Assembly: GCA_017414145.1 (NCBI GenBank)
Contig: JAFPQL010000166.1
Coordinates: 1 to 20,408, forward strand
Direction: 5' to 3'
Length of the DNA stretch: 20,408 bases
From: Oscillospiraceae bacterium
GTDB taxonomy: Bacteria; Bacillota_A; Clostridia; Oscillospirales; Ruminococcaceae
The notes under the pieces are model-generated. The model saw only the letters and a list, made by a program, of their open reading frames with translations. It had not been told where the DNA came from and did not search any database. Position 1 is the stretch's first letter, and every line of letters begins with the position of its first letter. Of this stretch, positions 13,314-20,408 are shown in pieces. The translations under genes were made by a program, and so were the position numbers.

Positions 13314-14558
13314 ATGCAGCAGATTATCATTCATGTGGATATGGACGCATTCTTTGCCTCGGTCGAGATGCGGGACAATCCCGAACTGCGCGGCAAGCCG
13401 CTGATTATCGGCTCGCTGCCGCATGAGCGCGGCGTGGTCGCAACCTGCAGCTATGAGGCGCGGAAATTCGGTGTCCGCTCCGCGATGAACATCAAGGAGG
13501 CATACCGCCGCTGCCCGCACGGCATCTATATGCACCCGGATTTCTATAAATACAAGGCCGTTTCCGATCAGCTTCACGACATCTGGAACACCTACGCGGC
13601 GGCATCCCAGACCATTGCGCTGGACGAGGCCTATCTCGATGTGACAGAAACCGCGAAGGACTGGGAGGGCGCCCGGCAGATTGCCCGCACGATCAAGCAG
13701 CGGACAAAAGACGAGCTGGGACTGACCTGCTCGGTCGGGCTTGCCTATTCCAAGACCGCCGCCAAGACCGCCAGCGAGGAGAAAAAACCGGACGGCTATT
13801 TTGAGATTCCGACCGCGGAGGACTTTGTCCGGCTGATTCTCGACCGCGATGTGCGCGTGCTGTATACGGTCGGCGCAAAGACGGCAGCGAAGCTCCGTGC
13901 GGCGGGCATCCGCACCGTGCGGGACATCCGCTCACGGCCGGAGGATGTGATCCGGCTCTGCGGCAAGCACGGGCGCTGGCTGACGCAGCTCGCCTTCGGG
14001 CGCGATGACCGCAAGGTCACGCCCTACCGTCCGGAGGATGCCAAGTCCATCGGGCGCGAGGTGACCTTTCAGCAGGATATTTCCGATTTCGCAGTTTTGC
14101 AGGATATTCTGATTCTGCTTGCATTCTGCGTGGAGCACCGGGCAAAGCGCGTCGGACTGCGGGGCAGGGGCATCACATTAAAGCTCACCTACGCGGACAT
14201 GAAGCAGATCACGCGCTCGCATCTGATGCCGCAGACGGATTCCGCGGTGACGATCTACCGGGAGACGGCGAGACTGCTTGAACAGACCGAGCACCGGCCC
14301 GTCCGGCTGATCGGGGCGGGGCTTTACAATCTGACCGGAGAAGCGGAGATCCGGCAGCTCTCCTTTGACGATCTGACGGCGGAGCAGCCGTACTCGGAGG
14401 AGGCGGCGCGCCGTCTGCTGCTGGACGGCCTGCGGGCGCGCTACGGGCTCGATTTTGCGTCAAATCTGGAGAAAATCTATCACTATGAGGTTTTGCACAA
14501 AACCGTCGAATATATGCGGAAGCACCGCCCCGGCGGCGGACAGAATCAAAGCGGCTGA
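13314..14558 (+). CDS. dinB: DNA polymerase IV (Y-family)
   Basis: This encodes 414 residues. ATG at 13314 with AGGAGG upstream. A Y-family translesion polymerase: HVDMDAFFASVE holds the first metal Asp (Asp9) and the likely steric-gate Phe14; ALDEAYLDVT holds the catalytic Asp104 and Glu105; CSYEARKFGVRSAM and CSVGLAYSKTAAKTAS are typical palm and finger motifs; VGAKTAAKLRAAGIRTVRDI is the helix-hairpin-helix thumb. The little-finger domain follows. RQLSFDDL at about 356-364 is a candidate sliding-clamp binding motif (compare QL-S/D-LF). After that come about 50 residues (EAARRLLLDGLRARYG) typical of many Bacillota homologues. Middle gene of a three-gene operon. Confidence 0.95.
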   Translation: MQQIIIHVDMDAFFASVEMRDNPELRGKPLIIGSLPHERGVVATCSYEARKFGVRSAMNIKEAYRRCPHGIYMHPDFYKYKAVSDQLHDIWNTYAAASQTIALDEAYLDVTETAKDWEGARQIARTIKQRTKDELGLTCSVGLAYSKTAAKTASEEKKPDGYFEIPTAEDFVRLILDRDVRVLYTVGAKTAAKLRAAGIRTVRDIRSRPEDVIRLCGKHGRWLTQLAFGRDDRKVTPYRPEDAKSIGREVTFQQDISDFAVLQDILILLAFCVEHRAKRVGLRGRGITLKLTYADMKQITRSHLMPQTDSAVTIYRETARLLEQTEHRPVRLIGAGLYNLTGEAEIRQLSFDDLTAEQPYSEEAARRLLLDGLRARYGLDFASNLEKIYHYEVLHKTVEYMRKHRPGGGQNQSG

Positions 14559-14585
14559 CCGGCGCCGCATCACGGAGGAATCAGA

Positions 14586-14891
14586 ATGAAACAGTTTGTG
14601 GAAGTGCATTATCTGGTCAAAGACGGAATGCGGCAGGCATTTTATGACGCAATCCTGCACAGCGGCATCGCGGCGGCGTCCCGTGCAGAGGACGGCTGCG
14701 AGCAGTACCGCTATTACTTCAGTCCGGAAAACGAAAACGAGCTGCTCCTGCTGGAGATCTGGCGTGATGAGCAGGCGGTGCGCCTTCACGGGGAAACGCC
14801 GCATTTCAAGGCGCTCGGCAGACTGAAAGCGGAGTATGTTGCGGAGACGGTCATCCGGCGGTATGTGCCCGCGGCAGCGGAACAGCCGTAA
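14586..14891 (+). CDS. Antibiotic-biosynthesis-monooxygenase (ABM/YgiN-like) domain protein
   Basis: This encodes 101 residues, ATG preceded by GGAGG at 7 bases; it begins 27 bases after dinB. The sequence has the ferredoxin-like alpha+beta pattern of small ABM proteins: VEVHYLVKDGMRQAFYDAIL, then EDGCEQYRYYFSPENENELLLLEIWRDEQAVRLHGETPHF. The C-GC-Y-x-Y-x-x-S/D ... LLLEIW ... H-x-x-T-x-H-F order is diagnostic. Members include quinol and heme monooxygenases, usually dimers without a cofactor; the substrate cannot be told. Its link with dinB is likely one of shared transcription, and functional linkage is only inferred. Confidence 0.85.
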   Translation: MKQFVEVHYLVKDGMRQAFYDAILHSGIAAASRAEDGCEQYRYYFSPENENELLLLEIWRDEQAVRLHGETPHFKALGRLKAEYVAETVIRRYVPAAAEQP

Positions 14892-14913
14892 CCGCACACG
14901 GCAAATCAGCAAA

Positions 14914-14952
14914 ATGCCCCGAAGCGGTTCGGAATGAGCCGCTCCGGGGCAT
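14914..14952. terminator. Hairpin terminator between convergent genes
   Basis: ATGCCCCGAAGCGG (14914-14927) pairs with CCGCTCCGGGGCAT (14939-14952) with one A-C mismatch and an 11-base loop. A weak T-containing run follows in both directions (ACTGTTTC on plus, TTTGC on minus). It lies between the ABM gene and the convergent YbjN-like gene and probably serves both. Confidence 0.7.
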
Positions 14953-15014
14953 ACTGTTTCATCGGGACTCCGCCCGCAGACGGGGCTTCCCTTCCTTTTC
15001 ACGGACGCGGAGGC

Positions 15015-15500
15015 TTACTCCTTGTCCAGATCCACAAACTGCTGCAGGGTCATCGTCCCCTTGACCAGCGCCATAAACCGGTCGTTGTAGCGGTCAATCG
15101 TCTGCGCGGAGACGAACAGCATATACTTGAACTGCTCCTCGCCGAGCTGGCTGTCGATGAAGCTCGCCGTCATGCGGAAGCGGATTTCACCGTCATTGAT
15201 GTCGTAGTCAAAGCTGCCGTCGATCATGCCGTAATTGGCGACGGAAACCGCAATCGCCGCTTCGACGCGCTTGTCCTCCGGCGCCTTGAAGGGCATCGGG
15301 GAGAGCAGGCTGACGATCTCGCGCTCCGCACGGACCAGAATGATCATATCCATCGGGATATCATCGCCGTTGACCGTACAGCGGATGATGTAATCGTCCT
15401 CACGCTTTTCGGTTTCATAGCGGAAGCTGATGCCGTCGAGCATCGAGCAGATCGACTGATATACCTTTTCCGCATTCTGAATTTCTGCTGCACTTGCCAT
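15015..15500 (-). CDS. YbjN-like domain protein
   Basis: This encodes 161 residues, ATG at 15500 with AAGGAGGA 8 bases upstream. It is soluble, with no signal peptide. The order helix-beta-beta-beta-helix, with FRYETEKREDDYIIRCTVNGDDIPMDMIILVRAEREIVSLLSPMPF and then NYGMIDGSFDYDINDGEIRFRMTASF, fits the YbjN/type III secretion chaperone-like fold: NG-D-x-P near the first strands and the D-G-x-F-x-x-D turn. Proteins with this fold have diverse chaperone or regulatory roles; here the function is unknown. It is monocistronic, with a perfect consensus promoter, so probably highly expressed. Confidence 0.7.
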   Translation of the reverse strand: MASAAEIQNAEKVYQSICSMLDGISFRYETEKREDDYIIRCTVNGDDIPMDMIILVRAEREIVSLLSPMPFKAPEDKRVEAAIAVSVANYGMIDGSFDYDINDGEIRFRMTASFIDSQLGEEQFKYMLFVSAQTIDRYNDRFMALVKGTMTLQQFVDLDKE

Positions 15501-15543
15501 AATTTTGTCCTCCTTTTTGGATGTGGTTTGCCGGAATATTCAT

Positions 15544-15572
15544 ATTATAAACCAATCCGCAGGACTTGTCAA
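15544..15572 (-). promoter_or_regulatory. Perfect consensus sigma-A promoter for the YbjN-like gene
   Basis: On the minus strand TTGACA (complement of 15567-15572), exactly 17 bases, then TATAAT (complement of 15544-15549): 12 of 12 consensus positions with optimal spacing. The leader to the start at 15500 is about 37 bases and includes AAGGAGG. Confidence 0.9.
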
Positions 15573-15623
15573 GCATGAGGCGGAATTCTGTGAATCTATA
15601 CAAGATTCCGGCGGAACTGTTGT

Positions 15624-15645
15624 GCAGTTTTCCTTTGCAAACTGC
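15624..15645. promoter_or_regulatory. Inverted repeat in the divergent promoter region
   Basis: GCAGTTT (15624-15630) and AAACTGC (15639-15645) are perfect inverted arms around 8 bases, between the two divergent promoters. It could be a regulator site acting on either gene, or chance; there is no second copy nearby. Confidence 0.35.
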
Positions 15646-15671
15646 CGAAACATGAATTTTTCAGCCGAGAC

Positions 15672-15700
15672 TTTCTTTTTTTCCGGAAATATGCTATAAT
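15672..15700 (+). promoter_or_regulatory. Extended -10 promoter for the BadF-type ATPase gene
   Basis: There is a perfect TATAAT (15695-15700) with TGC before it. The -35 region at the right distance is only TTTCTT (15672-15677), so recognition probably leans on the extended -10. The start codon is 54 bases downstream. Confidence 0.6.
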
Positions 15701-15753
15701 AGATCTGAGTATTGCCGTCTGCCGGCCAGCGGCAGCGGAAAGGAAGGTCCGAA

Positions 15754-18705
15754 ATGAACGAACAGGTCTATTCGCTCGGCATAGATGTCGGCTCGACCAC
15801 TGTCAAAACCGTTGTCATCAATGAACAGCACGAGATTCTCTCGCGCTGCTATCAGCGGCATATGTCCCGTGTCCGCGAAACCGTCACGGAGCAGCTCACC
15901 GCTTTACAGAAGCAGTTTCCGGAGGCTGCATTCCGCCTCTCCATCACCGGCTCTGCCGGACTGGGTCTCGCACAGAGCGCCGGCATCTCCTTTGTGCAGG
16001 AGGTTCACGCGGCGTTTCTCGCGGTCAAGGCGGAGTACCCGAATGCGGATGTGGTCATCGAGCTGGGCGGTGAGGACGCCAAGATGATCTTCCTGACCGG
16101 CGGCGTGGAGCAGCGGATGAACGGCTCCTGCGCAGGCGGCACCGGCGCCTTCATCGACCAGATGGCGACGCTGCTGGGCATCAGCGCGGATGAGCTCGAC
16201 CGGCTCTCGCTCGACGCGGAAAAGCGTTACCCGATTGCCTCGCGCTGCGGCGTGTTCGCAAAGTCCGATATCCAGCCGCTGCTCAATCAGGGTGCGCGGA
16301 GAGAGGACATCGCCGCCAGCATCTTTCAGGCGGTCGTCGATCAGACCGTTTCGGGACTGGCACAGGGCAGAACCATTGAGGGAACCGTCCTGTTTTTAGG
16401 CGGCCCGCTCTCCTTTTTACAGGGGCTCCGGGCGGCATTTGTCCGGACGCTGAAGCTCGATGACAAGCACGCGATTTTCCCGGAGACCGCACCGGTCTTC
16501 GTCGCATACGGCTCTGCGATGTACGCGGAGCAGTCCGTCAGCCCGATGACGCTCGAAGAAGCGCTCAGCAGGCTCGCCCACGCGAAAACCGGCGGCAACA
16601 CCGTCACCAGCCCGCCGCTGTTTGCCTCGCGTGCGGAGTATGAGGACTTTGTGGAACGCCACCGCGCCCACGACCTGCCGTTTGCCGACCTGCGTTCCGT
16701 CACCGGAAACGCCTATCTCGGCATCGACGCGGGATCGACCACGACCAAGCTCGTGCTGATTACGGAGTCCGGCGAGCTGCTCTATCAGTATTACGCCGCA
16801 AACCGCGGCCAGCCGCTGGACCGCATCGTCAGGCAGCTCAAAAAAATCTATGCGCAGATGAACCCGGACCTTCACATCCGCGCATCCGCGGTCACCGGAT
16901 ACGGCGAGGACTTCATCCGCGCCGGTCTCGGCATCGACTTCGGCATCGTCGAAACGGTCGCGCATTTCAAGGCGGCATCGTACTTCTGCCCGGATGTTGA
17001 TTTCATCATGGACATCGGCGGACAGGATATCAAATGCTTCAAGATCCGCAATCACAGCATCGACAGCATCATGCTGAATGAGGCCTGCTCGTCCGGCTGC
17101 GGTTCGTTCATCCAGAGCTTTGCGCAGGCGCTCGGCTACGATATCGCGGAGTTTTCACAGCTCGGACTGTTCGCCGCGCATCCGGTCGATCTCGGCTCGC
17201 GCTGCACGGTCTTCATGAACAGCTCCGTCAAGCAGGCGCAGAAGGACGGCGCGACCGTCGAGGACATCTCGGCGGGTCTGTCCTCGTCGATTATCAAAAA
17301 CGCGGTCTATAAGGTCATCCGCGCCAAATCGGTCGAGGAGCTCGGCAAAAACATTGTCGTGCAGGGCGGCACCTTCTTAAACGACGCCGTGCTGCGATCC
17401 TTTGAGATTGAACTGGGGCGCGATGTCATCCGTCCGGCGATCTCCGGTCTGATGGGCGCCTTCGGTGCCGCACTCTATGCCAGAGAGCACGCGCCCGCTC
17501 AGACGACGACCATTTCCAAAGAGGCGCTTGAAACCTTCAGCTATACGACCCGCAGCGCAAAATGCGGCGGCTGTACGGCGCACTGCGCACTCAATATCGT
17601 CATCTTCCCCGGCGGCGGCAGATATATCTCCGGCAACCGCTGCGAAAAGGGCGCGGGCAAGTCCAAAAATGCCGACATCCCCTCGCTCTACGAATATAAA
17701 TATCAGAAAATCCTCTCCTGTGCGCAGAAAAAGCCCGCCGGCAAGCCGGTCGCAACGGTCGGTCTGCCGCTGGCACTGTCCTTCTACGAGCAGATGCCCT
17801 TCTGGACGACCCTGTTCACGAAGCTCGGCTTTGCCGTCCGGCTCTCCCGCGAGAGCGACCGCGGCGTGTACTACGAGGGTCAGCACACGATCCCGTCCGA
17901 CACCGTCTGCTATCCGGCAAAGCTCGCACACGGCCATGTCGAGGACCTGCTCAATCAGGGCGTCGATTTCATCTTCTGGCCCTGCATGAGCTATAATTTC
18001 GACGAGGGCGCAAGCGACAACCACTACAACTGCCCCGTCGTCGCCTATTATCCGGAACTGCTCCGCGCAAACAATGCGCGCCTGACCCGCAAAAACTTCA
18101 TCACGCCCTACATGGACTTCAACCACAAAAAGGGTATGCTGCTCGCAATGAAAAAAGCGCTCCGCGGGTACCGGTACACCGGCGACCTCAAGGAGGCGAT
18201 TCTCGCGGCATATGAGGCGCAGAAACAGTTCCGCATGGCCAATGCCGCAGAGGCAAAGCGCATGGTCGATGCGGCGCGGGCTGCCGGCAGAAAGATCATC
18301 GTGCTCGCGGGCCGGCCGTATCACATCGACAAGGAAATCAATCACGGCATCCACAAGCTCATCACGAGCCTCGGCATGGCGGTCATCAGCGAGGACGCCG
18401 TCGCGGCGCTGGCACAGCCCGGAAAACTCGGCGTGCTGAACCAGTGGACCTATCACGCCCGGCTCTACCGTGCGGCACGGTATGTCACGACCCAGCCCGA
18501 TATGCAGCTCGTGCAGCTTGTCTCCTTCGGCTGCGGCATCGACGCAGTGACCACCGACGAGGTGCGCGCCATTCTCGAAAAGGGCGGCAAGCTCTACACG
18601 CAGCTCAAGATCGACGAAATCAACAATCTCGGCGCCGCACGCATCCGTCTGCGCAGTCTGGTCGCCGCGATGGAGGATGCCGGCAGTCAGTCCGGCGCCC
18701 GCTGA
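15754..18705 (+). CDS. Double BadF/BcrAD-type activase ATPase with DUF2229 domain
   Basis: This encodes 983 residues. The ATG at 15754 (AAAGGAAGG upstream) fits better than 15712. Two tandem ASKHA ATPase domains of the 2-hydroxyacyl-CoA dehydratase activator type: the first has GIDVGSTTVK (9-18), GGEDAK, CAGGTGAF (Cys126) and SRCGVFAKSD (Cys165), where the cysteines usually hold a 4Fe-4S cluster. The second has GIDAGSTTTK (323-332), DIGGQDIKCF, ACSSGCGSF (Cys445, Cys449) and SRCTVFMNSS (Cys484). A Cys cluster (C604, C607, C611, C630) follows, then a DUF2229 region (SFYEQMPFWTTLF, WPCMSYNFDE, LAGRPYHIDKEINHG). Relatives in Clostridia are often near 1400 residues with a further dehydratase-like part; this protein stops after FGCGIDAVTTDEV ... 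LRSLVAAM. The role is probably ATP-driven low-potential electron transfer; the target is unknown. Confidence 0.88.
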   Translation: MNEQVYSLGIDVGSTTVKTVVINEQHEILSRCYQRHMSRVRETVTEQLTALQKQFPEAAFRLSITGSAGLGLAQSAGISFVQEVHAAFLAVKAEYPNADVVIELGGEDAKMIFLTGGVEQRMNGSCAGGTGAFIDQMATLLGISADELDRLSLDAEKRYPIASRCGVFAKSDIQPLLNQGARREDIAASIFQAVVDQTVSGLAQGRTIEGTVLFLGGPLSFLQGLRAAFVRTLKLDDKHAIFPETAPVFVAYGSAMYAEQSVSPMTLEEALSRLAHAKTGGNTVTSPPLFASRAEYEDFVERHRAHDLPFADLRSVTGNAYLGIDAGSTTTKLVLITESGELLYQYYAANRGQPLDRIVRQLKKIYAQMNPDLHIRASAVTGYGEDFIRAGLGIDFGIVETVAHFKAASYFCPDVDFIMDIGGQDIKCFKIRNHSIDSIMLNEACSSGCGSFIQSFAQALGYDIAEFSQLGLFAAHPVDLGSRCTVFMNSSVKQAQKDGATVEDISAGLSSSIIKNAVYKVIRAKSVEELGKNIVVQGGTFLNDAVLRSFEIELGRDVIRPAISGLMGAFGAALYAREHAPAQTTTISKEALETFSYTTRSAKCGGCTAHCALNIVIFPGGGRYISGNRCEKGAGKSKNADIPSLYEYKYQKILSCAQKKPAGKPVATVGLPLALSFYEQMPFWTTLFTKLGFAVRLSRESDRGVYYEGQHTIPSDTVCYPAKLAHGHVEDLLNQGVDFIFWPCMSYNFDEGASDNHYNCPVVAYYPELLRANNARLTRKNFITPYMDFNHKKGMLLAMKKALRGYRYTGDLKEAILAAYEAQKQFRMANAAEAKRMVDAARAAGRKIIVLAGRPYHIDKEINHGIHKLITSLGMAVISEDAVAALAQPGKLGVLNQWTYHARLYRAARYVTTQPDMQLVQLVSFGCGIDAVTTDEVRAILEKGGKLYTQLKIDEINNLGAARIRLRSLVAAMEDAGSQSGAR

Positions 18706-18782
18706 CGGACGCGCCCCGGCATCAGAACCTTTTTTCAGAGAGAACGCCTGCCGCGCAGGCAGAAAGAACAGGAAGATGCAGA

Positions 18783-19274
18783 ATGAAATTCATTGACCAG
18801 CTCCGCGCAGAGGTGCGTCTGCACGGCGACATGGAGACAGATTTCCGCAGCAGGCGCTATCATCAGGCGCGGAATCTCGCCGCGAAATATGTCGATCTGA
18901 TTGAGGAGCAGGCGCGGATTGCCGCACGCAGCGGCGAATATGAACGGCTGGAGGAGCGTGCGCTCATCAGCGGATTTCTTGCCGTCAGCGAAAAGGACTT
19001 CGAGGAACCGCTGATTCTGACCGAAAAGCAAAAGCATTTCATGCGGCATAAGACGCACGAAATCAGACTCAATGAGGAAAATGAGCTGTTCACGGTGTTT
19101 CTGTCGGCCTTCCGGCAGCTCTGCGAGGAGGAGCATATCATCTGCCACCCGTTTCAGGCACAGATCCGGGACGGCGAGGGCAGGCTCTGCTACCACACGC
19201 TTCCGATGACGCTGAAAAAGCCCAAAAAGGAGCAGATTGAAGCGCTCGGTTTTCCGTATCAGATCGAATTCTGA
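18783..19274 (+). CDS. Unknown protein, first of a tandem paralog pair
   Basis: This encodes 163 residues. The frame is open back into the ATPase gene, but the ATG at 18783 has AGGAAG about 7 bases upstream and starts after that gene ends. The product is charged, cytoplasmic and mostly helical at the start (ARNLAAKYVDLIEEQARIA). It contains RSGEYERLEERALISGF, EEPLILTEKQ and ends EALGFPYQIEF. The same landmarks appear in order in the next gene (RSGNY, GF, PLFTEE, LGFVYQVTF), so the two are diverged duplicates. I do not recognise the family. A small hairpin (GCCTGC, CGC, GCAGGC at 18746-18760) lies in the 77-base gap before it. It is probably cotranscribed with the ATPase gene. Confidence 0.75.
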   Translation: MKFIDQLRAEVRLHGDMETDFRSRRYHQARNLAAKYVDLIEEQARIAARSGEYERLEERALISGFLAVSEKDFEEPLILTEKQKHFMRHKTHEIRLNEENELFTVFLSAFRQLCEEEHIICHPFQAQIRDGEGRLCYHTLPMTLKKPKKEQIEALGFPYQIEF

Positions 19275-19286
19275 GGAGGTGCAGGT

Positions 19287-19826
19287 ATGGCAGGGCAAAC
19301 GGTCCGGGAGGAACACTTTTCAGAATCGCTCCGGCAGGCGGCGGCCATGCACAGCGCCGCGCAGATCGACCTGCAGAGCCTGCTGTTTCAGCAGGGCAGA
19401 GACATCGCACGGGCATATGTGGACATGATGAAGAGTTATGCGCAGCTTTCTGTCCGCTCCGGCAATTATGTGCCGGAGGGCGACCGGATGACGGTCACCG
19501 GCTTCTGCCGCGTCGAATCGGCGCACTTCGGGAAATCGCCGCTGTTCACCGAGGAAAAGGCGCATCAGGGGAGTATCTGGACGGCGCGGCTCTCGGAGCT
19601 CGGTCAGCGCGTCACCCGCCAAGTCACGCTGCAAGGCTCTGATCTGTTTGCGTCCTTCTGCACGAGCTTTGCGGAGTTCTGCGCCGCAGAGGGCATCCGG
19701 GCAGGGACCATTTCGGTTCTCGTGCGAAAAAAGGACGGCAGCTCGGAATTCCGGCCGCTGCCCGCCGCACTCGCCGCAAATGAACGGGCAGAATGCCTCG
19801 GATTTGTCTATCAGGTCACATTCTGA
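19287..19826 (+). CDS. Unknown protein, second of a tandem paralog pair
   Basis: This encodes 179 residues. ATG at 19287 with GGAGG 7 bases upstream, overlapping the end of its paralog; a 12-base gap suggests translational coupling. Relative to the first copy it has a longer N-terminus (TVREEHFSESLRQAAAMHSA) before the shared helix (GRDIARAYVDMMKSYAQLS). Shared positions include R-x-Y-V-D, R-S-G-x-Y, G-F, P-L, T-E and the ending L-G-F-x-Y-Q-x-x-F. No membrane segment, signal or metal motif. Two tandem copies with unequal divergence suggest a heterodimer or two subunits of one complex, but that is inference. Confidence 0.75.
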   Translation: MAGQTVREEHFSESLRQAAAMHSAAQIDLQSLLFQQGRDIARAYVDMMKSYAQLSVRSGNYVPEGDRMTVTGFCRVESAHFGKSPLFTEEKAHQGSIWTARLSELGQRVTRQVTLQGSDLFASFCTSFAEFCAAEGIRAGTISVLVRKKDGSSEFRPLPAALAANERAECLGFVYQVTF

Positions 19827-19886
19827 ACAACAGTTTTGCCGCCGGCGCACTGCCGGTGAATCATCCGACAAGGGGGAGAATCACTT

Positions 19887-20408
19887 ATGAAAAAAGGAAA
19901 GCTGCTTTCTGTACTGACCGGCATCGCACTGCTGATGCAGTCCGGTGCGGCAATGCCGGTGCATCCCGCGGCCGCCGGCGAAATGGCGCACGACCCGTCC
20001 CGCAATGTGCAGGAGGAGGGCGTCGGCAACCCGTTCAACTTCGGGGAGCGCATGGCGCCGGAGAATACGCCGATCGACGAGCTGCGCGCCATCAACCGCA
20101 AAATGACCGTGCAGCAGGTCAAGTACGCGCTTTACAAGGAAATCGACGAGCACTGGGATCTCATCACCGTGCGCTTCGGTCAGACGGAGCGCGAAAAGGT
20201 TTATGCGCTGTTTCTGGGTGTCGGGTCGCTGGAATCGACATTGGGCGGCAACGGCGACGGCGCCGACATCGAGACGGCGTTCTCCGAGGGCTTCGGCAAA
20301 AGCTCCGCCCATGCCTACGGCTCGCTGCAGACCGCGGTCACTGCGTTCAAAGACCCCGGCACGAGCTTCATGCAGGAGGAGGATGTCCCGGAGCTGGAAT
20401 GGTATGAC
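19887..20408 (+). CDS. Secreted protein with possible lysozyme-like domain (3' end cut off)
   Basis: This shows 174 codons, open to the window end. The start at 19887 is preceded by GGGGGAG and followed by a signal peptide (KKGKLLSVLTGIALLM, then AMPVHPAAAGEM). The mature part has acidic, Pro-containing residues, then YALFLGVGSLESTLGG and AYGSLQTAVTAF about 30 residues apart. An E-S followed by a G-S-L-Q motif is reminiscent of the catalytic Glu and G-L-M-Q of soluble lytic transglycosylases, so a cell-wall or glycan-cleaving function is possible but weakly supported. Proteins with this kind of secretion signal in dockerin-using ruminococci may carry a dockerin further on, which the window cannot show. 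Confidence 0.7.
   Translation, partial: MKKGKLLSVLTGIALLMQSGAAMPVHPAAAGEMAHDPSRNVQEEGVGNPFNFGERMAPENTPIDELRAINRKMTVQQVKYALYKEIDEHWDLITVRFGQTEREKVYALFLGVGSLESTLGGNGDGADIETAFSEGFGKSSAHAYGSLQTAVTAFKDPGTSFMQEEDVPELEWYD

Noticed and set aside
17377..18456. A minus-strand open frame (359 codons) opposite the DUF2229 region
   Set aside because: It is an antisense shadow of a gene with clear motifs; no start signal.
19840..19856. A terminator between the second paralog and the secreted protein gene
   Set aside because: CCGGC and GCCGG can pair, but the stem is short and no T-run follows, so read-through into the last gene is as likely.

Overview
The window looks like chromosomal DNA from a GC-rich member of the Bacillota, most likely an anaerobic gut or rumen member of the Oscillospiraceae (Ruminococcus-like). 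The pointers are strong AGGAGG-type ribosome binding sites, vegetative promoters close to TTGACA-N17-TATAAT, a secreted protein with a type I dockerin (the cellulosome plug module), a large activator-type ATPase of the 2-hydroxyacyl-CoA dehydratase family, and several radical SAM proteins. The genus is inference; no rRNA or tRNA gene is present.

Layout. (1) Positions 1-3704, minus strand: a five-gene operon headed by a TIGR03960-type radical SAM/B12-binding-like protein, followed by four consecutive small membrane-anchored DUF2500-like paralogs, the last cut by the window edge. Its promoter (3823-3851) and a structured leader hairpin (3744-3790) are visible. (2) Positions about 3860-5660: an accessory island. 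One RepA/AAA_25-like ATPase gene (minus strand) is bracketed by a structured repeat family, with three copies on the left pointing right and three on the right in mirror orientation. The innermost pair are 52-bp inverted repeats that differ at one base. The outer copies carry a GC-rich hairpin whose stem changes by compensatory double substitutions, so the folded structure is conserved rather than the primary sequence. This is the least conventional part of the window. (3) Positions 5665-10602, plus strand: an apparent operon nadB-nadC (NAD synthesis from aspartate), an SGNH-hydrolase lipoprotein, a TatD-associated-type radical SAM protein and an unknown small protein, with a promoter at the front and an intrinsic terminator at the end. 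(4) Positions 10622-12584: a single-gene unit for a secreted protein with an internal, not C-terminal, dockerin, with its own promoter and terminator. (5) Positions 12666-14952: an operon of a DEDDh 3'-5' exonuclease, DNA polymerase IV (dinB) and a small antibiotic-biosynthesis-monooxygenase-like protein, ending in a hairpin shared with the convergent gene. (6) Positions 15015-15700: a YbjN-like gene on the minus strand driven by a perfect consensus promoter, divergent from the next unit. (7) Positions 15754-20408, plus strand: a double BadF-type ATPase/DUF2229 protein, two tandem unknown paralogs, and the start of a secreted protein with a possible lysozyme-like domain, cut by the window end.

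How the parts fit together. Regions 1, 3, 5 and 7 read as ordinary housekeeping or metabolic operons, with several partner genes that are usually adjacent missing from the window (nadA, tatD, the DUF2344 partner of TIGR03960). Region 2 looks inserted between two housekeeping operons that are transcribed away from it on both sides. Functions are assigned by reading motifs only; no database search was possible.
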